From Bacteroidales bacterium UBA1187 (GTDB lineage Bacteria; Bacteroidota; Bacteroidia; Bacteroidales; Paludibacteraceae): a stretch of 56,641 bases of DNA. Of this stretch, positions 32,311 through 40,637 are shown one piece after another (positions within the stretch are counted from its first letter, which is position 1; each line of letters begins with the position of its first letter). A program made the translations under genes and the position numbers. Under the pieces are notes generated by a model. The model was not told where the DNA came from and did not search any database. It saw only the letters and a list, made by a program, of their open reading frames with translations. Location: NCBI GenBank assembly GCA_002309835.1, contig DBYL01000018.1:1-56641 (forward strand). Reading direction: 5' to 3'.

Positions 32311-33597
32311 ATGGATAAGCTTTTTACTCCCTTTCAACTGGGACCAATAACGCTGCGGAATCGAATTATCCGCAGCGCTGCTTTTGAGAATATGGCTCGC
32401 GCGAATGCGCCGACCCAAGAGTTACAGGATTACCACGTGAGCGTAGCGCGCGGCGGTGTCGGAATGACGACTGTTGCGTACTGTGCTGTGGACCTGAGTG
32501 GCGTATCCTTCGACGGACAGTTGTATGTGCGCCCGGAGATCATTCCGGACATGAAGAAGATGACCGATGCCATCCATGCGGAAGGCGCCAAAGCCAGCAT
32601 TCAGTTAGGTCACTGCGGTAACATGACGCATTTTTATACCTGTCATTGTATGCCGGTGAGTGCATCGAATGGATTTAACCTCTACAGTCCTACTATCCAC
32701 CGTCGTCTGAAAGTAACGGAGATCAAGAACCTCGTCAAGAAATTCGGTGAGGCGGTAGATTGGGCTCGCGAGTGCGGATTCGACTGCGTCGAGATCCATG
32801 CCGGTCACGCGTATCTGATCTCGCAATTTATCGGTCGTCGTACCAACCATCGTCACGATGAGTACGGCGGTAGTTTTGAAAACCGCGTACGCTTCATGAA
32901 CGAGATCCTCGATGAGGTGATGGCGCATGCAAAGGACGACGTTGCGGTAGTCGTAAAGACTAATATGTGGGACGACTGCTGGAAAGGTGTGACGATCGAA
33001 GAGGGAATTCAGGTAGCGAAAGAAATCGCGAAGCATAAGGTACATGGCATCGTGCTTTCCGGTGGTACGGTGAGCCGTTCGCCGATGACCATCCTCGGTG
33101 GCGCCATGCCGCATAAGACGCTGTCGTATTACATGCCGATGAAGTCCTTCTGGTGGCTCAAAGCGGCGCTGAACGTCCCCGGTGTAGCACCGCTGATGAT
33201 GCCTACCTCTCCGTTCAAGGAGTTGTATTTCATGGACAAGGCGAAGATATTCCAGCAGGCACTGAAAGATATCAATATCCCGCTAATCTACGTAGGTGGT
33301 GTGCAGAGCGGCGATAACTGCCAGCAGATCATGGACGAGGGCTTCGAACTCTTCCAAGTGGCACACGTACTGATCAAGGATCCCGAGTTCGTACATCATG
33401 TGCAGGAGAACCCGCATTACCATGCCGGTTGCGGTCGTTCGAACTACTGCGTAGGTCGTATGTACACGAAGAATATGAAATGCCACGAGTGCGTCTTGCG
33501 TGACGGCGAGCAGATACCGAATCGTATTCAGAAGGAGATCGCTACGCTGGAAGGCAAGGCGAAACGGTCCGTAGAACAACAAAAAGCCGCCAAGTAA
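32311..33597 (+). CDS. Old-yellow-enzyme family NADH:flavin oxidoreductase (possible steroid ene-reductase)
   Basis: 428-residue FMN-binding TIM barrel. The conserved block EIHAGHAYLISQFIG (His166, Tyr168) and the HDEYGGSFENRVRF block are typical of the OYE / 2,4-dienoyl-CoA reductase class. A C-terminal Cys set (Cys374, 380, 391, 394) sits where that class binds a 4Fe-4S cluster, but the usual spacing is not kept. Unlike BaiCD/BaiH-type enzymes it lacks the C-terminal FAD/NAD domain of about 200 residues. BaiCD-like proteins reduce steroid 4-enes, so in this operon it may act as a 5-beta-reductase or a second ene-reductase. Specificity is inferred. Confidence 0.87.
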   Translation: MDKLFTPFQLGPITLRNRIIRSAAFENMARANAPTQELQDYHVSVARGGVGMTTVAYCAVDLSGVSFDGQLYVRPEIIPDMKKMTDAIHAEGAKASIQLGHCGNMTHFYTCHCMPVSASNGFNLYSPTIHRRLKVTEIKNLVKKFGEAVDWARECGFDCVEIHAGHAYLISQFIGRRTNHRHDEYGGSFENRVRFMNEILDEVMAHAKDDVAVVVKTNMWDDCWKGVTIEEGIQVAKEIAKHKVHGIVLSGGTVSRSPMTILGGAMPHKTLSYYMPMKSFWWLKAALNVPGVAPLMMPTSPFKELYFMDKAKIFQQALKDINIPLIYVGGVQSGDNCQQIMDEGFELFQVAHVLIKDPEFVHHVQENPHYHAGCGRSNYCVGRMYTKNMKCHECVLRDGEQIPNRIQKEIATLEGKAKRSVEQQKAAK

Positions 33598-33598
33598 G

Positions 33599-34426
33599 AT
33601 GTTAGCGTTAGTGACAGGAGCTTCTTCGGGTATCGGTTTGCAGTACGCTACTCAGTTGGCGCGCGACTATAAGTGCGACTTGCTGCTGGTGAGCAATCAG
33701 CAGGCGGAATTAGACCAAGTGGCTGCGGACCTCGCGGCTACCTATGGTGTGAAGACCATCGCGCGTTTTGCGGACCTGAGTAAGCAGGACGCAGCAGAGA
33801 CGTTGCATGACTGGTGTGTAGAGCAGGGCTACGTAGTAGATATATTGGTTAATAACGCCGGTGTATTCTTTTTTAACACCTATTGCGAGACCTCGATGAA
33901 ACGCATCGAACTGATGCTGCAGCTGCACATGATCACCGTAGCGAAGTTGACGCGACTCTTTGCGGCCGATATGTGCCAGCGCGAGTTGACGGCAGAAGAG
34001 GCGGCGCAGAAGATCTGCGGGCACAAGCGCATGAAGGGATATATTCTGAATATGAGTTCAATGTCGGCATGGATGGCGATGCCGGGTATCCAGACCTATA
34101 ATGCTACAAAGGCCTTCATCTATAACTTCTCGAAGTCTATCTGGTACGAACTCAAGCCGCAGAACGTAGGTATCACAGTGATGGCGCCGGGTGCGGTAGA
34201 TACGGGCTTGTTTGGTTTAGCGCCGAACCTGCGTAAGTTAGCGGTGGCATTGACGGTAAGCATCCCGCCGGAGAAACTCGTCAAGCGGGCGCTGAAGAAG
34301 ATGTTCCGCAATAAGAAAGCCGACACTCCGGGTTTCATCAACTGGTTGAGTACACCGTTGCTGAAGCATACGCCGGATTGGATGTTGTTCCTGGCACAGA
34401 AAAAGCTGAAGCAGTTTATGAAATAA
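33599..34426 (+). CDS. Short-chain dehydrogenase/reductase (hydroxysteroid-dehydrogenase-like)
   Basis: 275-residue classical SDR. The cofactor motif TGASSGIG is at 6-13, NNAG at 85-88, catalytic Ser in NMSSMS (153-156) and Y-x3-K at Tyr167/Lys171. Where the Asn of the tetrad usually lies the sequence reads LQLHM, so His110 may replace it. The C-terminal extension of about 60 residues, with a PEKLVKRALKKMF stretch, resembles 17-beta-HSD12 / DltE-type SDRs. In this operon a 3-alpha- or 3-beta-hydroxysteroid dehydrogenase is the likely role, but substrate and stereochemistry are inferred. It starts one base after the reductase stop. Confidence 0.88.
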   Translation: MLALVTGASSGIGLQYATQLARDYKCDLLLVSNQQAELDQVAADLAATYGVKTIARFADLSKQDAAETLHDWCVEQGYVVDILVNNAGVFFFNTYCETSMKRIELMLQLHMITVAKLTRLFAADMCQRELTAEEAAQKICGHKRMKGYILNMSSMSAWMAMPGIQTYNATKAFIYNFSKSIWYELKPQNVGITVMAPGAVDTGLFGLAPNLRKLAVALTVSIPPEKLVKRALKKMFRNKKADTPGFINWLSTPLLKHTPDWMLFLAQKKLKQFMK

Positions 34427-34452
34427 AAAAGAGGCTCTCGGGCCTCTTTTTT
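34425..34452. terminator. Bidirectional terminator between the SDR gene and the S41 protease gene
   Basis: GAGGC (34431-34435) and GCCTC (34442-34446) are flanked by A6 and T6, so the hairpin works on both strands. It closes the steroid-type operon and overlaps the stop of the minus-strand S41 protease gene. Confidence 0.85.
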
Positions 34453-36067
34453 AATGGAGTTCTTTTAGTGCTTGTTTGACTTCGTCATCAAAGCGGATTT
34501 GATAGGCGGCTTGGCCTTTTTGGTAATAGTAGCGCAAGACGATTTCGGAGCCGAGCATCTCTTTCACTTCCTCCTTATTTCTCTCGATGGCATCGCGGAA
34601 ATCCGGAGTCAGCATGGGTTCGAGAGCCTCCAGCTTGGAGAGGGTTGCGGAATCGATATCTTCGTGCCGCGCCATCTTAAGCATATCGGCGAAGAACTTA
34701 CTCGTCTCGGTCTCGTATTTGAATTTCCGTTCGTCCAGATATTTGCAGAACTCTTCGATATCTCCATCCGTGAGTGTGAACACTTCCGGCGCAGCGATGG
34801 AGTCATGCAGACGGTGATAACGCGTGGCGTAATCGAAGAAATAATGGTTGATATAGAGCGAATAGCAGATATCCACTTTGGTGCTATCCTCCATCACGAT
34901 ATCCGGCAATATACCTCCGGCTGTATCGCGTTTGAGTTCATGTCCTTTCTGGCGCTCGCTGTAGTCAATAGCTTGGATACAACGGCCCGAAGGCAGGTAA
35001 TACTTGCTGGTCGTCACCTTAATATGTCCGCCGTAGGCTACGGGGCGTACATTCTGTACAAGGCCCTTACCGAAAGTGCGCTGACCGATGAGTTTTGCAC
35101 GGCCGAGGTCCTGCAGTGCACCGGAGACAATCTCGCTGGCTGAAGCGGAGTTCTTGTCCACAAGTACGACAAGCGGTAGGTCTTTATACCGCGGGTTATT
35201 ACGCGTGGTATAAACGTAGTTGCTGCGCGCCGTTTTGCCGCGCGTCTCAACGATCTTTGTATCGCGATCGACGAAGAGATTTACCATCTGCAGCGCCTCA
35301 TCGACGATACCTCCGCCATTGCCGCGCAGATCGATGATGAGTTTGCGTGCGCCTTGGTTATAATAGAGATCATCAAGGGCGTTGGAGAAAGCCTGTGCCG
35401 AACCGTCTGTGAACTCCCCGAAGGCGATATATCCCACGGGAGCAGATAGACTGTCGGCTGTGAAGAGGGTGTAGTAGGTGACGGGTTCCAGATGGATATC
35501 CTCGCGTACGATGGAGATTTTGAAAGGTTTAGCGATCCCCTCGCGCTCGAGTTCGAGTACGACTGTCGTACCCGGCACTCCGCGCAGGTTATTACTTACC
35601 TCACTGACGCTCATACCTTCGGTCTTCTTCCCATCCACAGAGATAATGCGGTCACCGGCATGTACGCCTGCTCGCTGAGCAGGTTTACCCTCATACGGGT
35701 TTACGGCATAGGTCCAAAGAGAATCTTTAGGTTGCTTCTTACCCGCCTTGTCTGGTCTCGGACGCTGCTGGATAATGCTACCGATACCACCGTATTTACC
35801 TGTGGTGAGCATGCGCAGTTCGCGGTCGTTCTTCTTGGGATAATAGATGGTATAGGGGTCAATCTTATGCAGCATCGCATTGATGGCCTCTTCGGTCAAC
35901 GACTCATAGTTGAGAGTATCCACATAGTTGACATCCACCTGCCGCATTACATCATTGAAAATTGTGATGCATTCGTCTGCACGTGTGGTAGCTTGACGCT
36001 CTTGCGCGCATAGGGAACAAGGAACAAGGAGTAAGGACAAAAGACCTATTACTATCAGCCGTTTCAT
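34451..36067 (-). CDS. S41-family C-terminal processing protease (CtpA-like)
   Basis: 538-residue exported serine protease. It has a signal peptide (about residues 1-21), a PDZ domain around residues 90-190 (VHAGDRIISVDGKKTEGMS), and a catalytic core with Ser in NSASASEIVSGAL and Lys in QRTFGKG. Family members trim periplasmic or exported proteins. A heptamer repeat on the coding strand forms part of the signal peptide. It is the last gene of the prfB run, 3 bp after coaD. Confidence 0.93.
   Translation of the reverse strand: MKRLIVIGLLSLLLVPCSLCAQERQATTRADECITIFNDVMRQVDVNYVDTLNYESLTEEAINAMLHKIDPYTIYYPKKNDRELRMLTTGKYGGIGSIIQQRPRPDKAGKKQPKDSLWTYAVNPYEGKPAQRAGVHAGDRIISVDGKKTEGMSVSEVSNNLRGVPGTTVVLELEREGIAKPFKISIVREDIHLEPVTYYTLFTADSLSAPVGYIAFGEFTDGSAQAFSNALDDLYYNQGARKLIIDLRGNGGGIVDEALQMVNLFVDRDTKIVETRGKTARSNYVYTTRNNPRYKDLPLVVLVDKNSASASEIVSGALQDLGRAKLIGQRTFGKGLVQNVRPVAYGGHIKVTTSKYYLPSGRCIQAIDYSERQKGHELKRDTAGGILPDIVMEDSTKVDICYSLYINHYFFDYATRYHRLHDSIAAPEVFTLTDGDIEEFCKYLDERKFKYETETSKFFADMLKMARHEDIDSATLSKLEALEPMLTPDFRDAIERNKEEVKEMLGSEIVLRYYYQKGQAAYQIRFDDEVKQALKELH
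36014..36041 (-). repeat. Tandem heptamers in the S41 protease signal-peptide region
   Basis: On the plus strand GGAACAA, GGAACAA, GGAGTAA, GGACAAA. The coding strand reads them in frame as the hydrophobic LLLVPCSL part of the signal peptide. A copy-number change would break the frame just after the start. Confidence 0.65.
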
Positions 36068-36070
36068 TGC

Positions 36071-36520
36071 TTAACGTAAGGTGTTAGGAACAAACTCACT
36101 GACGTCTTTCCCGTACGCGTAGAGGTCGCGTACAAGGGTGGAGGAGATGTGCGCATAGCAGGGACGCGTATAGAGAATAACGGTTTCTACACCACCTAAC
36201 TGCTTGTTCGCCTCCGCCAGGTTACGCTCATATTCGAAATCTTCTACGCAACGGATGCCGCGTAAGATAAACTGCGCTTCTTGCTCTTTGGCGAAATCCA
36301 CGGTGAGACAGTCATAGATCGCTACGCGTACTCGCGGTTCGTCTACGAATATCTTACGGATGGCTTCCTCGCGTTCGCGAATAGGGAAGGTCTCTTTTTT
36401 CGTACTATTACGACCGATACCGATGATAATCTCGTCAAATACATCCAGGCCACGTTTCACAATATCAAAATGGCCTACGGTAAAGGGATCAAACGATCCC
36501 GGAAAAATTGCTCTTTTCAT
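36071..36520 (-). CDS. coaD: Phosphopantetheine adenylyltransferase
   Basis: 149-residue CoaD, which makes dephospho-CoA from 4'-phosphopantetheine and ATP. FPGSFDPFTVGH (T-x-G-H at 14-17) and ISSTLVRDL near the C-terminus are the two nucleotidyltransferase motifs. The start overlaps the upstream acyltransferase by 32 bp. Confidence 0.97.
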   Translation of the reverse strand: MKRAIFPGSFDPFTVGHFDIVKRGLDVFDEIIIGIGRNSTKKETFPIREREEAIRKIFVDEPRVRVAIYDCLTVDFAKEQEAQFILRGIRCVEDFEYERNLAEANKQLGGVETVILYTRPCYAHISSTLVRDLYAYGKDVSEFVPNTLR

Positions 36521-37505
36521 GTGCTTTCTTATAATTCACTACAGGATTGTTATACATTTCAATGAGTCGTTCGCGCAGGAAAGCTTCGTCTTTGTTCGGA
36601 ATGTCAATCAGCGCCAGACGGCTCTCTATATACGCATCAAAATCTGTGCCACGCTCATATATCTCGTACCCAAGATGAATACGGCGGTCGATGATGTCAC
36701 ATACGTGCTGCAACTGGTCATGCGTAGGTAGGTCGCGGTACTCCGGGTGGGCCTCCAGCAGTGCATCTATTTCGGGGTTGATGCTCGGCGTGAGACGGTA
36801 TGTAACACGTCCTTTTTTACCACGAATACCCGTAACCATTGATTCCACGTCATCTTTCGCACGCTTGCGCCATTTCGGATTATCACGCTTGAGTTGCATC
36901 TCGCGGGCCTTGAGATAGTCGCAAGGATCATACTCATAGGTGATACTTACAGGACAGATATTGAGGGTTTTTACGTTCTCGAAGAAGTCTTTCTCGCCGA
37001 GCGTTAACATGTGTAGGACACTCGCTTGTGTGAGGTCATTGCTGTCCTTTGCGCGTCCTTCGCGTTGCGCCAACCAGATAGACTTACGTCGTTCGCGTAG
37101 ATGACGGATATAAGCGGAGAGCTGCTTGGCATTCTCGAGTTGCGCGTGCGCTCCTGCACCGCGTTTGACCACAAAGCAACGGTTGAAACGCACAAGGATC
37201 TCTATCCATTTATACGCGAAGAGATTGTTACCGATGCCGATGAATGGACGAATGAAATAGCGGCAACGGAGCAGCAGAGACAGCCATGCGGAGTCCAAGA
37301 CAATGTCACGATGGTTGGTCATGAAAAACGCCCCTTGCTTGATATCCCGTTCAATCTGCTTGCGGTCACCTAAGTAGTCCAGACGGATACCTTTGGTGGT
37401 GCGCCATACCCATATGCCCAAGAGCGGGAAGGCGAAAAGAAAATCGCAGAAAGGGAGTATCCATCCTACACGATAGGCTCGTATGTCTTTAAATTGATCT
37501 TTCAT
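36489..37505 (-). CDS. 1-acyl-sn-glycerol-3-phosphate acyltransferase-like protein
   Basis: 338-residue LPLAT-superfamily protein. A hydrophobic segment is at about residues 13-32 and the catalytic motif NHRDIVLD (N-H-x4-D) is near residue 65. QREGRAKD at about residue 147 corresponds to the FPEGTR-type motif. The ATG at 37505 is chosen because the longer frame upstream runs through a heptamer repeat and into the YigZ-like gene. Probably a membrane-associated lipid acyltransferase. Confidence 0.85.
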   Translation of the reverse strand: MKDQFKDIRAYRVGWILPFCDFLFAFPLLGIWVWRTTKGIRLDYLGDRKQIERDIKQGAFFMTNHRDIVLDSAWLSLLLRCRYFIRPFIGIGNNLFAYKWIEILVRFNRCFVVKRGAGAHAQLENAKQLSAYIRHLRERRKSIWLAQREGRAKDSNDLTQASVLHMLTLGEKDFFENVKTLNICPVSITYEYDPCDYLKAREMQLKRDNPKWRKRAKDDVESMVTGIRGKKGRVTYRLTPSINPEIDALLEAHPEYRDLPTHDQLQHVCDIIDRRIHLGYEIYERGTDFDAYIESRLALIDIPNKDEAFLRERLIEMYNNPVVNYKKAHEKSNFSGIV

Positions 37506-37508
37506 ACA

Positions 37509-37536
37509 ATCACAAATCACAAATCTCAAATCATAA
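37509..37536 (-). repeat. Four tandem heptamers at the YigZ/acyltransferase junction
   Basis: On the plus strand ATCACAA, ATCACAA, ATCTCAA, ATCATAA. The YigZ stop lies inside it, and the acyltransferase start is 3 bp beyond. Confidence 0.7.
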
Positions 37537-37884
37537 ATTGTCAAGTGCGGCCTTGGACGCCTCTCGATAGGCTACCATCAGTCCGCCTGTTCCGAGGAGT
37601 GTACCGCCGAAATAACGCACGACGACCACTAATATATTATCCAGTCCGCGGGCATCAATGGAACGCAGGATAGGTGCTCCGGCTGTGCCGTGCGGTTCTC
37701 CGTCATCCTTGGTGCGCCATAGGTTTTCGCCCAAGCGGTAAGCATAGCATACATGCCGCGCATCATGGTATTTCTTCTTATACCACGCTATTCGTGTTTT
37801 CGCTTCCTCCTCATTGCTGATGGGTTCGGCGAATGCCAGAAATTTCGACCCGCGGTCCTTATATATGCCTTCTGCTACTGCCAT
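37531..37884 (-). CDS. YigZ/IMPACT-family protein, N-terminal domain only
   Basis: 117-residue UPF0029 domain with the family block DGEPHGTAGAPIL at about residues 60-72 and VVRYFGGTLLGTGGL at about 88-102. YigZ proteins are usually about 200 residues with a second ferredoxin-like domain; here the protein stops right after the first. The stop codon lies in a heptamer repeat, so the gene may have been shortened there. It starts at the stop of the upstream DUF4874/DUF4832 gene. Biochemical role unknown. Confidence 0.85.
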   Translation of the reverse strand: MAVAEGIYKDRGSKFLAFAEPISNEEEAKTRIAWYKKKYHDARHVCYAYRLGENLWRTKDDGEPHGTAGAPILRSIDARGLDNILVVVVRYFGGTLLGTGGLMVAYREASKAALDNL

Positions 37885-39428
37885 TACTGAATATGTTTCT
37901 CTCCGTTGCGGATGACGACGCCGTGATAACTGCTGTTCACCGGACGACCTAACAGGTCGTAACCGATGCCGTTCTTGTCTGCGGAAACGGTATCGATAGC
38001 TTGTCCTGCTTCATGAATCGTGACGGAGGCGTTGAGTTTGTTCATGCCGGTGGTGGCATCCCATATATCGACGTTCGCAAAGCGAATGGCGTAACGCGGA
38101 TCGGCTGCTAGGCTCTCGGCTGCATCCGGTAGATGCATATAGAGTTGATAGGTCCCGGCCGGTACATTAGCAGGGATGGTCAGTTCCTCTTCAATCGTCG
38201 TCACTGCGCCGTTGGGCAACCATCTGCGTGGATCGGATTGCAATTGGATAGGATAGGTATTGCTGCCGTTCTTAAGCACGATATACGCGTGGCGCTCGTT
38301 ATAGAGCGGCGCAAAGCCCGTGTTGCGGATCTGCAGGGTGACGGTAGCTTTACCTCCTGCGTTTGCGTCATCGGGTAGGGACGCTGTGACGAGTTGATAA
38401 CGGTAACCCAACTTACGGTCGAGTACCTCATAGATGCCATTGTTACGCCATCTATCCGTGATCTCTTCCGAATACGTGGAACCGCAGAAGGACCAGTGGT
38501 ATTTCGCCATCTCTTCTTCCGCCTTAGCATATACTTTCTCCGGCAATCCAATTGTCTCCGGTTCATCCGGATCTTCTTCTACATTCGTCTCGCCTCCGTT
38601 AGGCACATAGAGCGTCTCGTCGGCGATATACTGGCGTACTGCAGGATCGTCCGGTGTCTCTTCATCCCAACTGACGTAGGTGCCGTCGTTGCCCCAGATG
38701 TTGAGGAAAGCATCGTTGTGATGGCCGAGGCGGGCACGTGCATCCGTTGTGAAGGCTTGCGAAGAAGTCAAGGGATCGGTGTCACCCAGATACTGCGCTT
38801 TGATCATCGGATAACGCACGAGCAGGAAACGGTTAGCGGGACAGGCGTCCAGCATAAGATCCAATACCTTGCGGCGCTTTTCGTTCAGTTGTTGCGTCTC
38901 GGAAGTATAGTTATCGGTGTAGTACCACTCGCCCCACTGACCTACAAAACCCGTCTCGAGAACGTAGATCACATCGGCATTCTTCGCCAGATGAGGTTTT
39001 AATTGACTGATATGTTGACGCACATGCGCGGTATCCGCATCCTCGCTGCTGTCCCAGTCATACGCAAAGCGCAGCACACATTTGAAACCATGATTGCGCA
39101 GGATCTGCATGTCTTCGTCAAAACCCTGGAGGATCTTATTCGAGAGTGCTTTCTCACGATATTTACCTAAATAGTACATGACTACCAGCAGGCTTTGCGT
39201 CTTGCGATCTGCATTGTCTTCATCCTCGAGGTCGAAGAACCAGTCGGCCTCCGGCTTAATGGCGTGGTTCTTACTATCCGTCAGCATAGTCTCACCGCCT
39301 AACTCCTCTGTGAACCCTCGTTCGGGGTTAGGGAAGATAGAAGTGTCGTCTGCCGTATAATGCACCACTCCCGCTTGGGCAACCAAGCAGGTGAAGAGAA
39401 TTAATGTGATGCTTATCAGTCGTTTCAT
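37884..39428 (-). CDS. Exported DUF4874/DUF4832 protein with short secretion-type tail
   Basis: 514-residue exported protein with a signal peptide ending near AQA (residue 19). The N-terminal half, starting IFPNPERGFTEE and with LRFAYDW and TGFVGQWGEWYY, matches DUF4874, a TIM-barrel-like domain. The C-terminal half matches DUF4832, a beta domain. The last 40 residues, with YDLLGRPV and GVVIRNGEK, resemble a shortened type IX-like C-terminal domain. It may act on extracellular carbohydrate, but no activity is established. Overlaps the C1 peptidase gene by 4 bp. Confidence 0.85.
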   Translation of the reverse strand: MKRLISITLILFTCLVAQAGVVHYTADDTSIFPNPERGFTEELGGETMLTDSKNHAIKPEADWFFDLEDEDNADRKTQSLLVVMYYLGKYREKALSNKILQGFDEDMQILRNHGFKCVLRFAYDWDSSEDADTAHVRQHISQLKPHLAKNADVIYVLETGFVGQWGEWYYTDNYTSETQQLNEKRRKVLDLMLDACPANRFLLVRYPMIKAQYLGDTDPLTSSQAFTTDARARLGHHNDAFLNIWGNDGTYVSWDEETPDDPAVRQYIADETLYVPNGGETNVEEDPDEPETIGLPEKVYAKAEEEMAKYHWSFCGSTYSEEITDRWRNNGIYEVLDRKLGYRYQLVTASLPDDANAGGKATVTLQIRNTGFAPLYNERHAYIVLKNGSNTYPIQLQSDPRRWLPNGAVTTIEEELTIPANVPAGTYQLYMHLPDAAESLAADPRYAIRFANVDIWDATTGMNKLNASVTIHEAGQAIDTVSADKNGIGYDLLGRPVNSSYHGVVIRNGEKHIQ

Positions 39429-40636
39429 TTTAGGCCGAGTTTCTTGCGAATATCTTTAGGAATAGCGTTCTTATGCACGAGGATATCATTGGTCTTATAG
39501 GCCATGAATGCTTCGCTCACATACCATATACCTTTGTAGTCGGAGCGCAAGGTGCCCCAACTATTCTTCACCATATAATAGCGCTTGCCATTCTGGTCCT
39601 TGGCCGTGCCAAAGATCAGCATCCCGTGGTCATCGGTCGTCTCCCAGTTGTCGTATGCGTCTTGACGCATCTGTTGGGTAATCTCTTTCTCCGGCAGCGG
39701 TTTTTTCGTCAGCTCTTCTTTCTGCTTATCTTTGCTCATACCTACCCATTTGGCCATATCTGAGCCTGTTAAATCCGCTCCGTGGTCCGCGTCAGGCACC
39801 ACACCGATACCTTTGCGGGTGAAACCTATCTCACTGACGTCTGCAGCCCACTCAATGGTATAACCGTTGGTGATGGCATTATCAATGATGCGCATCAACT
39901 CCTCGATAGGTACGTTATACATCTGGTCCATGCGCCAGTTGTCCGGCACCTCGAGCGCAAAGCGCTCATAGAAAGGATGATGGGTATAACTGGTGATGGA
40001 GACGTAGTCGTCGGCATTCAGACCCAAACTCTGCACAAAGCTCTGCGGAGTATATTTCTTGCCTTCGTATTCAAACTCCTCCGGACACGGACCGAGGTAG
40101 GTGTCGAAGATCGCTTGCAGACCCTCACGCCATACAGGACTGAGTTTTTTCTGCTTGGTCAGTCCGTTCAGATAACCGTCGGTAACAGCACGAAACTCGT
40201 TGAAGACGGGTAGAGTATCTGCTTCCGTCCAACCGTAACGAATACCCGGCATTGCGGACTTGGGCACAAGACCATAATGCTGCATACAATAGATAACGTC
40301 ATAAGCACTGCCGCCTTCGCCGAACTTAGGCTCGTTGTACATGCGTACGCGGTAAGTAGCACGGTCCACAAGAGTCTTGCTAACCACGAACATCGGTGCC
40401 AATTCTACTTCTTTTCCTTTGGTGCGCAGCACTTCGGATTCGAGAAAACCGAGGGCAGAGAATGCCCAGCAGGTTCCGCTGCGGTGCTGGTCTTTAACAC
40501 GCGTGATAGGCACACTATCGACGGTGGTGAACTGCCACCCTTCAATGCTGTCTTTCTTCACAGCAGTGCTGTCCGTCTGCGCGAAAGCACTCAAGGTCAG
40601 CGCACTCAGCGCTACGATGCAAAATAGCTTCTTCAT
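39425..40636 (-). CDS. C1-family cysteine peptidase (bleomycin hydrolase / PepC-like)
   Basis: 403-residue papain-fold peptidase. Catalytic Cys56 is in GTCWAFSALGF, His337 in DDHGMLIFG, and Asn358 in VKNSWG. A signal peptide (MKKLFCIVALSALTLSAFAQ) suggests export, unlike the cytoplasmic PepC of other bacteria. Family members are aminopeptidases. It is just after prfB, 1 bp downstream, in the same run. Confidence 0.92.
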   Translation of the reverse strand: MKKLFCIVALSALTLSAFAQTDSTAVKKDSIEGWQFTTVDSVPITRVKDQHRSGTCWAFSALGFLESEVLRTKGKEVELAPMFVVSKTLVDRATYRVRMYNEPKFGEGGSAYDVIYCMQHYGLVPKSAMPGIRYGWTEADTLPVFNEFRAVTDGYLNGLTKQKKLSPVWREGLQAIFDTYLGPCPEEFEYEGKKYTPQSFVQSLGLNADDYVSITSYTHHPFYERFALEVPDNWRMDQMYNVPIEELMRIIDNAITNGYTIEWAADVSEIGFTRKGIGVVPDADHGADLTGSDMAKWVGMSKDKQKEELTKKPLPEKEITQQMRQDAYDNWETTDDHGMLIFGTAKDQNGKRYYMVKNSWGTLRSDYKGIWYVSEAFMAYKTNDILVHKNAIPKDIRKKLGLK

Positions 40637-40637
40637 A

